From a virus, in the IMG/VR virus record IMGVR_UViG_3300024429_000006, positions 1-41,521 of that record: a DNA stretch of 41,521 bases; one strand, 5' to 3'. The notes beneath the pieces were generated by a model, which was given only the letters and a program-made list of their open reading frames with translations, did no database searches and was not told the DNA's origin. Shown here piece by piece: positions 22,381-30,835 of the stretch. The first letter of the stretch is position 1. Every line of letters begins with the position of its first letter. A program made the position numbers and the translations under genes.

Positions 22381-23116
22381 CGGGGGTCTTGTAATCCTTT
22401 CGGTCTTTAAGTTCCCGAGCACTTCCTTTATGTGCCCTAGCCCCTGGTCGCTTGTCACTCGGCCCACCTTCCTTGTGCCACGATTCCAGTATCTTCTGAA
22501 TGTAACTGATAGGTGCTTTAGCGCTGTTCTTTACAGCCTCATCAACGGCCTTCTCAAACCAACCATCCTGGTAAGTATCAGCGAAATCCTTTAGCCTGTC
22601 AAGGTTACTAGGAGTAAGAGTCCTGCCCAGTTTCTCCTCGTAGTATTTTATCATGCCGGCCACCTTCAGGTCATCAGTCGGCTCTGGGTTTTCTTGGCCA
22701 GTGTCCTCACCAGATGCAGCATCTACTGTTGGTTTCTGCTCACTGCCCGGTCTCATAGGTAAGTGCATTTCCCTACGCCTATAGACAAGGGCAAGGTTAT
22801 CAACGAAGTGCTGGCACCAGATAATCTTCTTCTGAGCTAGGTCTCTATCAATAGCATCAAGTTCAGCGAGTGTTGAAAGGATATCGTTAGCGGTATCTTC
22901 GCTGACGTGAGTTTTCGCTAACAGAAACTGCCAGTTTGCAGGCTTATTGAAGTCATAATAATGGTCTGGGGACTTGCCTAATAACTGGAGTAGCTTGAAC
23001 CAGAAGGCATAGCCATCATTCCCATACTTGGACTGGAGAATAGTTAGCGTCTTGCCTTCGCTGGCATCGCAGTCGTGGGGGAAGTAGTCCACTGTAGCCT
23101 TATGTGGTCTAGCCAT
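22358..23116 (-). CDS. DnaD-like replication initiator
   Basis: 252 residues from ATG 23116 (TGATG with the ASCH gene). The N-terminal part (KATVDYFPHDCD...GNDGYAFWFKLLQLLG) resembles the Lin1244/DUF4373 winged-helix domain. The C-terminal part (YYEEKLGRTLTPSNLDRLKDFAD...APISYIQKILESW) is a DnaD/DnaB_2 domain. An acidic linker separates them and a basic tail ends the protein. It would bind the origin and recruit the loader next door. Confidence 0.85.
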   Translation of the reverse strand: MARPHKATVDYFPHDCDASEGKTLTILQSKYGNDGYAFWFKLLQLLGKSPDHYYDFNKPANWQFLLAKTHVSEDTANDILSTLAELDAIDRDLAQKKIIWCQHFVDNLALVYRRREMHLPMRPGSEQKPTVDAASGEDTGQENPEPTDDLKVAGMIKYYEEKLGRTLTPSNLDRLKDFADTYQDGWFEKAVDEAVKNSAKAPISYIQKILESWHKEGGPSDKRPGARAHKGSARELKDRKDYKTPDEHRKRG

Positions 23117-23715
23117 CAAGCCTCCATCAATGTTATTCCTATAGCCGCAAAGCTAATAGCCCAATTCCAAGGGTCTGCATCTTCGGGCAATCTATTCAGT
23201 TTTAGATACATTATGATGAATTCCTTTACAGTGTAAGCACCCTCAGCTATGGCATCAGCGACTGATATGCTTCTTAATCTCTCGGCTCTAACCTCAGTAA
23301 TCTCAAGGGTTATCCGTGAAGCCCAGCGTGGCATGAAGATTGAGGGTCGCCATTTGCCTCTGATTAAGCTAACGCTTGCCATTTCCCAAAGTGAGCTGGC
23401 TTTCCACCAAATAGGCACATCACCAGCCTCTCCTATCTGGGAAGGTGATAAGTGGTCAAGCCTACGCTCCGTAGCCCAAGTCTCCCTGACCCACAGCCTA
23501 TCGCCTACTTGACCATAGGGGCAAGTCCAGCCAGTCTGTGCTCTGTTTCCGTCTAATGTGAAGGCATATATACCATTATCTTCACGGAGAAATTGCCATT
23601 TATCAGGGTCTTCATTAACATAGGTCAGCCCCGCAGTCCGCCTAGTCATAGTCTTAATCCCCTGAAGGATTAGCTTCGGGTGACTGCCTGACATTATTAT
23701 AGGTGTCTCTTTCAT
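23116..23715 (-). CDS. ASCH-domain protein
   Basis: 199 residues. 'ETPIIMSGSHPKLILQGIKTMTRR' and 'SIFMPRWASRITLEITEVRAERL' are the conserved ends of the phage ASCH group; between them is VGDRLWVRETWA. ASCH folds are related to PUA domains and bind RNA or modified nucleosides; phage roles are unproven. Directly upstream of, and overlapping, the DnaD-like gene. Confidence 0.85.
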   Translation of the reverse strand: MKETPIIMSGSHPKLILQGIKTMTRRTAGLTYVNEDPDKWQFLREDNGIYAFTLDGNRAQTGWTCPYGQVGDRLWVRETWATERRLDHLSPSQIGEAGDVPIWWKASSLWEMASVSLIRGKWRPSIFMPRWASRITLEITEVRAERLRSISVADAIAEGAYTVKEFIIMYLKLNRLPEDADPWNWAISFAAIGITLMEA

Positions 23716-23784
23716 TCCGCTTATCCTCTCATCTCCGAGCAGGAGAGCCGATGATAAACTCCTGCCCGGTCATCAGGGGGTAAA

Positions 23785-24894
23785 CTATGCCTTGCCCTTT
23801 TTGAACGCCTGCACCAGTTCAAGATACTGCCAGTTCACGAGGTCGCCCAGCTTTCGGATATCCCACTTCTTATCAGCGTTCATATACTTCCCAATGGCGG
23901 CCAAGTCCATATCATTGTCCTTCATAAGCTCACCAATATGGGATAGCTGTTCAGGAGTAACAGGTGCGCCATCTTTCTCAGTCGGCTCAGCCTCCTGTGG
24001 TATCTCCTGGTCTGCCTCTGCTGCTTCAGCAGTTTCACCCTTTACCTCAGTTACTTCGCCTTCGACTATCTCCCCGGTCTTAGGGTCTACCTTGCCAATC
24101 TGAGGCACTTCGGCGTAGGCTTCATCGATAATCTCCACATCTGGCGGTAAAGCATCGGGGGATAGGCGACCAAAGGCATTGCGTTCACTCCTGATAAAAG
24201 CCATGTTAGCCTTTGTGTTGCCCTTGTCCATGCCATAAGGATTCTGGTCCTTCGGCCATCTGCCGTAGCCCGGTGCTTCAAGACCATCCTTTGTTCGTAG
24301 CTTGGTGATAGCGACTATATTCTTGGCATCGACCTCACCGAATATCCGCTCCTGTTCCTCTGGAGTCATTAGGCGCGGCGTATCATCAATGTAAGAATAA
24401 GTCCCCCTCTGTGCCATCAGCTTCCGAGTGGCATTGATCCCGAGAACTGTAGCCCAGGTTTTCTTTTCACCTGTGCCAAAGGGTATGAGGAAAACCTCCT
24501 TCATAAGAGGATGCAATCCAAAATCACGGCAGAGGATAGCACACCTCACAATCTCATCCTCCGGACAGCCAGGGTAGACGAGACTCAAGATACGCTGTGC
24601 ATCGACCTGAGTGAGTTGTCCCTGCTTAGGTATTCTGGCGAGTGCTCTGCTTGTTTCGGCTCCATGTTGTCTTTCCAATTCTACTTCCCTCCTTATATTT
24701 GATTGATAGTCTGTAGCCTGTGGTTGATATTCCCTTGCTATTCCTTCGTGTCCGGGAGTCGGGCAGGCTACATATTTCCGTTTCGTTTTCATATCAAGGT
24801 AGATATAAAGCCGCCGACCACACTGGGCACAGTAGTTGTTCCGCCTGATGTTCTCAAGGTTCTTATCGCTCTGGTCTTCAGGGTAGTGTGGCAC
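23785..24894 (-). CDS. recT: RecT single-strand annealing protein with N-terminal zinc ribbon
   Basis: 369 residues, GTG start overlapping the previous gene. Cys22-x2-Cys25 and Cys44-x4-His49 form a zinc ribbon. The RecT core follows (about 95-265) with CRDFGLHPLMKEVFLIPFG and TWATVLGINATRKLMAQ. A Glu-rich linker and a small C-terminal helical part follow (EQLSHIGELMKDND...WQYLELVQAF). It anneals complementary single strands in phage recombination. No obvious exonuclease partner is adjacent; the VRR-NUC is 3 kb downstream. Confidence 0.85.
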   Translation of the reverse strand: MPHYPEDQSDKNLENIRRNNYCAQCGRRLYIYLDMKTKRKYVACPTPGHEGIAREYQPQATDYQSNIRREVELERQHGAETSRALARIPKQGQLTQVDAQRILSLVYPGCPEDEIVRCAILCRDFGLHPLMKEVFLIPFGTGEKKTWATVLGINATRKLMAQRGTYSYIDDTPRLMTPEEQERIFGEVDAKNIVAITKLRTKDGLEAPGYGRWPKDQNPYGMDKGNTKANMAFIRSERNAFGRLSPDALPPDVEIIDEAYAEVPQIGKVDPKTGEIVEGEVTEVKGETAEAAEADQEIPQEAEPTEKDGAPVTPEQLSHIGELMKDNDMDLAAIGKYMNADKKWDIRKLGDLVNWQYLELVQAFKKGKA

Positions 24895-25267
24895 TCTGAA
24901 TCCCCCATTCTTTTAGTTTGGCTTGCCTCATTGCCTTCAGCCCTATCTTTAATGCCGTTTCTGGCCCGAATCTAATTATGGTTGAATTTCGACCATCTTT
25001 TTCTCGGATAACTAATCCATTCCCTCTAGTAAATTCAGATAGACGACTATCCCTCCATTCAATTAAGACATCTTCAATAGCCTTGCGACCAATTTCTAGT
25101 AGTTCATCACTTGGCTCCACCACTTCCCTTATCCCTGCCTTGAAGGATATTTCTGCTTGAGCTAATAAAAGAGGATTTATTAAACCACCATGAACTAATG
25201 TGGGTTGATGTATATTCCAACGCTTCCCTATTTCTTTTGGAGTCATCACTGTATCGCTAGCTTTCAT
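24878..25267 (-). CDS. 129-residue hypothetical protein
   Basis: Start chosen at ATG 25267, preceded by AGGTGA at the end of the upstream gene; a frame to 25309 exists. Begins KASDTVMTPKEIGKRWNIHQPTLV, possibly an HTH, then EPSDELLEIGRKAIEDVLIEWRDSRL and a basic tail. No family recognised. Its place before RecT suggests a recombination accessory protein. Confidence 0.5.
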   Translation of the reverse strand: MKASDTVMTPKEIGKRWNIHQPTLVHGGLINPLLLAQAEISFKAGIREVVEPSDELLEIGRKAIEDVLIEWRDSRLSEFTRGNGLVIREKDGRNSTIIRFGPETALKIGLKAMRQAKLKEWGIQSATLP

Positions 25268-25271
25268 ATCT

Positions 25272-25733
25272 TCACCTAACATAAAAGGCAAAGCTCTCTG
25301 AATACTCAAGAACCTTTGCCTTCTCCAGTTCTGCTTCAGTAATCAGCTTGCCCTTAATCTGGCCTTCAAGAGCCCGGACATCAATGGTTTCCTGGACACA
25401 GAGTTCAACGAACTTAAGAAACTTCTTCTTGAAGGGGATAAGGTTGTAGACCTTGGACCGGCGGGCATACTTGACGGCATATCTCTCATTCTCAGTGTCC
25501 TGGTAACTGCCGTGTTCCTCTACCGCTTCTCTGATTGCCGTCTGCAAGTCAGCTACTCTTTTGGATTGCAAGGATGCTTTCTCAATAAGCTCAGAAGGCA
25601 CAATGGCTTCCATTTCCTTTGTCACAACCTCAAGTTCAGCCTGTTCAGCAGATAGCTGCTGAAGGAGTTGCTTGACCTCGGGCGGGTTCACTAATTTAAC
25701 GGCAGATTCAGTAAAGTCTTTTGGCTTCGGCAT
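25272..25733 (-). CDS. 153-residue coiled-coil hypothetical (RecT neighbour)
   Basis: Helical N-terminal half (EVKQLLQQLSAEQAELEVVTKEMEAIV), then 'HGSYQDTENERYAVKYARRSKVYNLIPF' and 'ALEGQIKGKLITEAELEKAKV'. Reminiscent of coiled-coil proteins encoded beside phage recombinases (Gp157 or Gam-like), but the match is only general. AAAGGAGGAGAACG site. Confidence 0.5.
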   Translation of the reverse strand: MPKPKDFTESAVKLVNPPEVKQLLQQLSAEQAELEVVTKEMEAIVPSELIEKASLQSKRVADLQTAIREAVEEHGSYQDTENERYAVKYARRSKVYNLIPFKKKFLKFVELCVQETIDVRALEGQIKGKLITEAELEKAKVLEYSESFAFYVR

Positions 25734-25843
25734 CGTTCTCCTCCTTTCTATTAAGTCTCACCAGTCAGTAGTCTCATGCTCACAAGAGCCACCTACTTCA
25801 CGACACCCTGAGCGTCACCACCCGGAGTGACTGGCAAGCCTAT

Positions 25844-26014
25844 TCACTTTTTAGCAGTAGGGAATGGTTCAGGACGAGTAAAAATTGTATGATTCAAGCA
25901 AATAGGGCATTGAATCTCATATTGATAAGCCCAAGCCCCCTCAGAAACTTCACGAGATGTTATCTTAGGTTTCTTGTTAATCATCCCACAATGTTTACAG
26001 CAAAAACTCGGCAT
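25844..26014 (-). CDS. 56-residue zinc-ribbon protein
   Basis: TGAGGAGGTAGACAGG then ATG. Begins MPSFCCKHCGM and later CPICLNH: two knuckles of a small zinc ribbon. It lies between the HTH gene and the recombination genes. The 110 bases downstream, to 25733, hold only the next gene's site and short inverted repeats. Confidence 0.65.
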   Translation of the reverse strand: MPSFCCKHCGMINKKPKITSREVSEGAWAYQYEIQCPICLNHTIFTRPEPFPTAKK

Positions 26015-26038
26015 CCTGTCTACCTCCTCAAATCAAAA

Positions 26039-26275
26039 TCACACGGACTTCTTTACTTTCAGGACTATCTTATCAAGGATGGCCTTAACACGCCCCCTAG
26101 TGGCACCCTGTCGCTTCTCAGCCCCATTCAGGACATACTTCCTTCTTATGGGATACGGTGCTAATATCTGGTCAACCCTCTGTCGGGATATGCCAAAGTG
26201 CTTGGCTATCTTGGCAGGGCTCTTGCCATCCAACCGCATCCTTATCATCTCTTGTGTTCTGTCATCCATTACCAT
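26039..26275 (-). CDS. HTH transcriptional regulator, probably leaderless
   Basis: About 78 residues from ATG 26275 (26269 is an alternative). DRTQEMIRMRLDGKSPAKIAKHFGISRQRVDQIL is a clear helix-turn-helix of the sigma-region-4 or resolvase kind, followed by a basic tail. The promoter's -10 ends at 26285, so transcription would start within a few bases of the ATG, and there is no ribosome-binding site. A perfect palindrome covers the start. First gene of the replication operon; likely autoregulated. Confidence 0.7.
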   Translation of the reverse strand: MVMDDRTQEMIRMRLDGKSPAKIAKHFGISRQRVDQILAPYPIRRKYVLNGAEKRQGATRGRVKAILDKIVLKVKKSV

Positions 26276-26282
26276 AGTAATG
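26267..26282 (-). promoter_or_regulatory. Palindromic operator candidate at the HTH gene start
   Basis: CATTAC-CATA-GTAATG: six-bp perfect arms around four bases, overlapping the predicted transcription start and ATG. The core TATGGTAAT (minus strand) resembles TATGGTTAT just after the -10 of the plus-strand promoter (11870-11880). Confidence 0.5.
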
Positions 26283-26284
26283 CC

Positions 26285-26314
26285 AGTATAAAACACTTTG
26301 CTTGCATTTGTCAA
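26285..26314 (-). promoter_or_regulatory. Sigma70-type promoter for the replication operon
   Basis: Minus strand TTGACA (26314-26309), 18-base spacer, TATACT (26290-26285). Shares GACTTGACAAATGCAAG with the plus-strand early promoter, which is far more than hexamer identity. Confidence 0.8.
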
Positions 26315-26360
26315 GTCTTTGCCGAAACAAAGTTTGCAGTATGCTACTTATCCCATAAAC

Positions 26361-26389
26361 AAAGAAAACCCCCCGAATTAACGGGGGGT
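26361..26389 (-). terminator. Intrinsic terminator of the late operon
   Basis: Minus strand stem ACCCCCCG / CGGGGGGT with AATTAA-type loop (26368-26389), followed by TTTTCTTTG. It lies after the last late gene and just upstream of the replication promoter, insulating the two operons. Confidence 0.85.
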
Positions 26390-26457
26390 TAATACAATTC
26401 TACTGATATAAGAATGAAGGCGCTGTCTCGTTGACCTGGTGGCTTCTCACAGCCTTT

Positions 26458-26739
26458 CTAGGGGGTATTAGTAAAAGCCTTCCACAAAGCTACGGCTATC
26501 GCTATCGCACCTCCGATGTAGCCACCTAGTGCCTTCTTGCTCGGCTTGTTTCTTTCTTTCTGTAATGTCTCGGTAACAGTTAGCCTTTTAGAGTGGTCGT
26601 CAAGATGCTGGCTGTTTTGCTTGACTACTTCTTTAAGCTCCTTGAAGTCACCTACCAATCCTTTGTCCTCAGTTCCTTTTACCCCTAGCAAGGCTTGGTG
26701 GGTCTCTTTTATCAGGTCGTCCCTTTCAGATGGCTTCAT
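26458..26739 (-). CDS. Coiled-coil plus C-terminal membrane segment, holin-like
   Basis: 93 residues. A long charged helix (about 1-65) is followed by a basic hinge (KERNKPSKK) and one hydrophobic segment (about 70-89, ALGGYIGGAIAIAVALWKAF). This is the layout of XhlA/haemolysin-like phage proteins, which sit at the end of late operons and take part in lysis. No endolysin lies next to it. Last gene before the terminator. Confidence 0.6.
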   Translation of the reverse strand: MKPSERDDLIKETHQALLGVKGTEDKGLVGDFKELKEVVKQNSQHLDDHSKRLTVTETLQKERNKPSKKALGGYIGGAIAIAVALWKAFTNTP

Positions 26740-26751
26740 CGCTATGCTCCT

Positions 26752-27603
26752 TCAATCTTCATATACTACTGTTAATTTGGGTCTGTCAGCCTCAGCCGAT
26801 GCTTCTTTGCTATCATAGCGAACTGTAGGATAGGCTGTTACGGGAGACTCGCCCATCACAACTGTATTTACATTGATGGAATTGTCTATAGCATCTTGGA
26901 CTATGGCCGTAATATCCCACTCAATCCAAGGATGTGTCACAAGGTCAGGAACAACCTCAGAAGCACCAGCAGGGCTAGATGTTTCAAAATCCGATGAACT
27001 GAAATCTCCGCTTGTCCAAGTCGTGCCGCTCTTCTTTTCATCAAAGGATATCTCAGTTTCTACCCAATCATTATGGAGAAGTTTGTAGACCCAGTGAGTC
27101 CTGCCTTCAGCACTACTAGCAAAGAAAGCTAACCGAAGAGTTGCCGAGCTAATGGTTTTGCCAGCCAAAGCAGTAACATCAAAAGCCAGAACTGCCATAG
27201 CACCAAACGAGTGCGTAAGATAGCACCGCACCCACATATCGATGTCGGTTCCAAAGTTTTGACTCTCAGACTGGTCTGAAATCCAGCTATCTTTCAGTGT
27301 CCCCAGTTCTAGTGTTACAATAGCCCGCAGATATCTCTCATCACCATCATCATCCCCATAATAAAGGTCTTCGCCATGAACTGTGATGCTCCCTGCTGTT
27401 CTGGTTTCGCCTGTGAGAGTCCCTTGCCTTCTCCTCTCATCACCAGCATTGTCAATCCAGTAAACATAAGTGTCCTTGACCTTCAATCTGCCGGCCGTTC
27501 CAGTTTCCCCGGTAACGGCGCCAGTAATCAGTTGTTCAGCCGAATCAGCATGAGCCAGAAAACTTACCTGTTCACCCTTGACCTTAATAGCCCTCGTTGT
27601 CAT
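26752..27603 (-). CDS. DNRLRE/CBM-like virion adhesin
   Basis: 283 residues. The N-terminal 95 hold two copies of a GETxTAGxxxVxxxxxYxxDxxGDER unit. The C-terminal 180 residues match the DNRLRE-type beta-sandwich: LKDSWISDQSESQNFG, then LAFDVTALAGKTISSATLRL, NDWVETEISF, WDITAIVQDAI and PKLTVVYED. Such modules bind carbohydrates on surface proteins. Start overlaps the previous stop (TGATG). Likely a receptor-binding or fibre-tip protein. Confidence 0.7.
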   Translation of the reverse strand: MTTRAIKVKGEQVSFLAHADSAEQLITGAVTGETGTAGRLKVKDTYVYWIDNAGDERRRQGTLTGETRTAGSITVHGEDLYYGDDDGDERYLRAIVTLELGTLKDSWISDQSESQNFGTDIDMWVRCYLTHSFGAMAVLAFDVTALAGKTISSATLRLAFFASSAEGRTHWVYKLLHNDWVETEISFDEKKSGTTWTSGDFSSSDFETSSPAGASEVVPDLVTHPWIEWDITAIVQDAIDNSINVNTVVMGESPVTAYPTVRYDSKEASAEADRPKLTVVYED

Positions 27604-29510
27604 CAGGCTGCCTCTGAGGGAATCTGAGCAGTAGTAACTATCTCGGCATCATCAATAACCGCTTTAAGTGCGGTGAGTTTCCGAAAGTAAGCGTCCTCAT
27701 ACAAGTCGAGAAGGATGTCATTCACCGCAGCAATGTCCGCCTTATCCTCTAGTGCTAGCAGAATATCATATATCCAGCTTTGCAGTTCTAACAGGGCTGG
27801 CACCAAATCCTGTGCAGTAAGACGCCTCTCAGCAGTAACGCCTGGTTCCCCTGTGTCAACGCCTAACGCCTCAGCAACTACCCTCTGTAACGGTGCTACT
27901 CCAACAGGAAGCCTGCCGAAGCCTAACTGCATATTGAACTGGCCGGGCTTGTAGAATCTGGCAAGGAATCCGACATTCCCAGCTCTGCTATCGCCAGCTC
28001 TGGCATCCACTATATTCACATAGTCGTATATCTCCTGGCCAAAGTGGACGAACGGAAGAACTACTGAGCCCTTTTCGGCATCCATCTGCTTTTTAGAAAG
28101 GAAAGCCTCAGCCAGTGAAGTGCATTGTGCGTTACTGGTAGCGCGGACATAGTGAGTCTCAATTTCCCTCATATTGGTAAGATCGGCACTGTCATCTTTC
28201 GCATAGCCACTATAGCTGTCATCGTGTGAAGGATGATTCTTAAAGGCTACATAGTTCGGGGAGACTATCCTTGTTCGGAAGCGCTTGTTGAAGAAGTTAT
28301 CGTTATCCCGCCCTTCGACTAATGTGTATTGGTTATCATAAGTGGTCCCTGAAGTCGTTGGGTCAAAGATATGTATTTTCTCATCAAAAAACCCATAGGG
28401 ACCTAGGCCAACCCTAGCAACGCAATTCGTGTATCTCAGGAGTTCCTTCACCTTCTGCAGTCTGGTGTCATTGAGGTTTATCCTGAAGCTGTCAGCGACT
28501 ACGAAGGAATCTATCAGGGAATCTTCGCTGTCAAAGACAAGGCCATAAGCAGGATACCGGTCATAGACAGTTACCGGAGTGGCACTGTAGGTGTAGCGGT
28601 AAACAATATCCTGGTCATCCATGTCTACCCAAGTAGCGACCTGCCTATGGCAAAGCACTTCAGATGCCTTTACGCTACTGGAATTATACTGCATGTCTAC
28701 ATAATTAGACCCGTCACCATCAAGATATTCACAGATAATTCGGACCTCTTCATCTATTAAAACCGGTGCGTCAAAGGTGACTTCTTCCCAGCCGTAGCTT
28801 GTCCCTAGATTAAAAGCATCGCCCAAAACTTTTGACGCCAGTAATACTGTGCCTATATAACTGTAGATTTTGAAGGTTACATTACCGCTGGGACTGCCAA
28901 CCTTCTTTAGTTTGAAGGCCAGCTTGGTAAGTCTCCTAGCCGATATTGTCAGCCTTTGACCTATAGAATAGCTTATGTTATGTATATCACTATCTGATGT
29001 AGTCTGCTCTTCTGTGCTTGAGGAGGCAGAATCACTCAACATAATGATTTCATACAGCCAGTCTTTTACTGTCCTCGTATCGCCACTGTCAGGTGTGTAA
29101 GTCGCCTCCGCTTTGTGTCTGCCCATCCGGTCGAAGATTCCCTCAAGGGATAAGCTGCACTCTAACTTGTCGCGGTAAGAATCTCTCTGCTGTCCCACTA
29201 CCCAGAGAGGAGCTGTTGATACCCATTCTTCGCCGGCCCGGGTTATCAGTCCATAACTGAGAACAGCCTTGTAGCCTTCCAAGTCTAATCCGTGCAACAC
29301 CTTGTCTGTATCCTCAAGCAAGAGTTCGGCTTTGTGGCTAAATGCCTGCTCCGTGTGCGATAACTGCTTTATCTTTGTCTTGGTGTATGAGTATTCTATC
29401 AGACCAGTAGAGACACTCGTATAACTCAAATCACACTTGATAAGCAGATTCTTGCCGAGTATAGTTCTAGCTCTCTGGCCTCGTAAAAGTGATTCTGAAA
29501 TATCTCGCAT
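27603..29510 (-). CDS. Hub- or baseplate-like virion protein
   Basis: 635 residues. The N-terminal 150 residues (LRGQRARTILGKNLLIK..., WVVGQQRDSYRDKLECSLSLEGIFDRM) look like the first domain of tail-hub proteins. Residues about 180-300 form an inserted beta-sandwich (ISYSIGQRLTISARRLTKLAF...WEEVTFD), and the central part again resembles a hub fold (ARVGLGPYGFFDEKIHIFD). C-terminal helices end the protein. Placement after the fibre and before the adhesin supports a tail-tip role; the family is inferred. Confidence 0.55.
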   Translation of the reverse strand: MRDISESLLRGQRARTILGKNLLIKCDLSYTSVSTGLIEYSYTKTKIKQLSHTEQAFSHKAELLLEDTDKVLHGLDLEGYKAVLSYGLITRAGEEWVSTAPLWVVGQQRDSYRDKLECSLSLEGIFDRMGRHKAEATYTPDSGDTRTVKDWLYEIIMLSDSASSSTEEQTTSDSDIHNISYSIGQRLTISARRLTKLAFKLKKVGSPSGNVTFKIYSYIGTVLLASKVLGDAFNLGTSYGWEEVTFDAPVLIDEEVRIICEYLDGDGSNYVDMQYNSSSVKASEVLCHRQVATWVDMDDQDIVYRYTYSATPVTVYDRYPAYGLVFDSEDSLIDSFVVADSFRINLNDTRLQKVKELLRYTNCVARVGLGPYGFFDEKIHIFDPTTSGTTYDNQYTLVEGRDNDNFFNKRFRTRIVSPNYVAFKNHPSHDDSYSGYAKDDSADLTNMREIETHYVRATSNAQCTSLAEAFLSKKQMDAEKGSVVLPFVHFGQEIYDYVNIVDARAGDSRAGNVGFLARFYKPGQFNMQLGFGRLPVGVAPLQRVVAEALGVDTGEPGVTAERRLTAQDLVPALLELQSWIYDILLALEDKADIAAVNDILLDLYEDAYFRKLTALKAVIDDAEIVTTAQIPSEAA

Positions 29511-29516
29511 AATTAG

Positions 29517-29846
29517 CTACTCATTGATGCCGGCTTTCATACTGAAATGGCCATGAACAAAAGTATGATAAGAGCCATCGAGAACATCGCACTCTATCTG
29601 GTAATTGCCTATGTCTACTGAAGTTAAAGTCGTGTAGTAATACTCGTAGATGCCTGGAGTGGATGTCGTCATCGCTACCTCATCAACCGAAACTGCACTT
29701 GCATTAACCGCAATGTCGCCATCGGGGTCAATGATACTTATTGACACACTGGTAGCTGCCACAAGGTCTTCGTCATCATCATAGACGTAGCAAATCACAC
29801 GAATTGTGCCCTTACGAATGAACTCTGTCTGCACTCTGATGGCCAT
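29517..29846 (-). CDS. Ig-like virion protein
   Basis: 109 residues, almost entirely beta: FIRKGTIRVICYVYDDDEDLVAATSVSISIIDPDG and TPGIYEYYYTTLTSVDIGNYQIECDVLDG, in order, give a bacterial-Ig/ macroglobulin-like sandwich. Such domains decorate tails and capsids. Between a 68-residue gene and the hub-like gene. Confidence 0.55.
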   Translation of the reverse strand: MAIRVQTEFIRKGTIRVICYVYDDDEDLVAATSVSISIIDPDGDIAVNASAVSVDEVAMTTSTPGIYEYYYTTLTSVDIGNYQIECDVLDGSYHTFVHGHFSMKAGINE

Positions 29847-29848
29847 GA

Positions 29849-30055
29849 TTAAACTCCTGTGATGATATTACCCCGGCGTTTCTGAGTGGTTACTGCGTTG
29901 GCCTGGCGTTTCTGCCCAGTAATGAGGTCGCCCATACGATATGCTGTGGTTACGGCGTAGGCTCTCAGATTGCGACCCTTCTCAACTAGAGCCTTCCAGC
30001 TATCCCACACGCTCCACTTCTGGTCGAAATACATCTGGTCAAATAATGGAGACAT
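29849..30055 (-). CDS. 68-residue hypothetical virion-region protein
   Basis: Helical start (SPLFDQMYFDQKWSVWDSWKALVEKGRN), then a repeated short unit: AYAVTTAYRMGDLITGQKR and ANAVTTQKRRGNIITGV. Basic C-terminus. No family recognised. Two bases from the next gene. Confidence 0.55.
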   Translation of the reverse strand: MSPLFDQMYFDQKWSVWDSWKALVEKGRNLRAYAVTTAYRMGDLITGQKRQANAVTTQKRRGNIITGV

Positions 30056-30060
30056 CGTTA

Positions 30061-30510
30061 TTAATCCTCTTCAGTTTCCTGCTCTCCGCTCTCTTCTGTC
30101 GCCGGAGCATCCTTTTCTTTCGCGCCCTTTTCCTTGCGCTTGGGCTGGTGTGGCTTCTCATATCCGTTTTTGATGAACTCATTGACAATCTCCCCATTCA
30201 CCCGGAAGAGTCTGGGGCAAACCTGATACCCTTCCCTATCGACAGCTTCCAGCTTTTTCCTTAGCCAGTCGTAAACGCCCTCGCCAATCTCGATTTCATC
30301 CTTGCCTTCGGCCTCATCTATAGCGGTTGCCAGCCTATTACCTTGCACAGAGTCGTCGATTGTCTTCAGCTCCGAAGAATTAAGGACAGCTAAAAAGATA
30401 TGCCGGGTCTCGGTGGACATCTCTCCTGCCTGGGTAATGGGAATCTTGATTAAATCCTTTCCGTTGTAACCTCGAACTCCTTTGTTGCTGTAGCGATAAA
30501 CCTTTGCCAT
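30061..30510 (-). CDS. 149-residue hypothetical virion-region protein
   Basis: N-terminus AKVYRYSNKGVRGYNGKDLIKIPIT, a helical middle with a KTIDDSVQGNRLATAIDEA helix, then a conserved-looking YQVCPRLFRVNGEIVNEFI, ending in a Lys/Glu-rich tail. No family recognised; location points to a tail or tail-completion protein. Confidence 0.55.
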   Translation of the reverse strand: MAKVYRYSNKGVRGYNGKDLIKIPITQAGEMSTETRHIFLAVLNSSELKTIDDSVQGNRLATAIDEAEGKDEIEIGEGVYDWLRKKLEAVDREGYQVCPRLFRVNGEIVNEFIKNGYEKPHQPKRKEKGAKEKDAPATEESGEQETEED

Positions 30511-30537
30511 TACACTCTCCTTCGTTTTATTTTATTG

Positions 30538-30834
30538 CTATGGTGAAGCACCATTAGTATAGTTATCTGGGGCACCATTATAGTTCAGCCTAGAATCTTC
30601 CTCTGGTATCTCCTCATGGGTGTCTACCTGTTGCATAGCTTCCTCAATGAAGTCCTTGACAATCTTCAGAACCTCTGGGTTTCGCTCAATGAGCATACCC
30701 TTTTCCACCTCCAACCCGTGTTCACAGGACATGCTATAATGGACACTCACATCGTCAATGTGGTAGAGATGGTCTCCCTCCTCAAAGTGAAGAATTGCCC
30801 TGACCTCTATCGGGTTCTTGATGTTCTTACCCAT
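30538..30834 (-). CDS. 98-residue hypothetical virion-region protein
   Basis: Small protein with IEVRAILHFEEGDHLYHIDDVSVHYSMSCEHGLEVEKGM and an acidic, Asn-rich tail. No family recognised. Adjacent to the large fibre; possibly a fibre chaperone or adaptor by position only. Confidence 0.5.
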   Translation of the reverse strand: MGKNIKNPIEVRAILHFEEGDHLYHIDDVSVHYSMSCEHGLEVEKGMLIERNPEVLKIVKDFIEEAMQQVDTHEEIPEEDSRLNYNGAPDNYTNGASP

Positions 30835-30835
30835 C

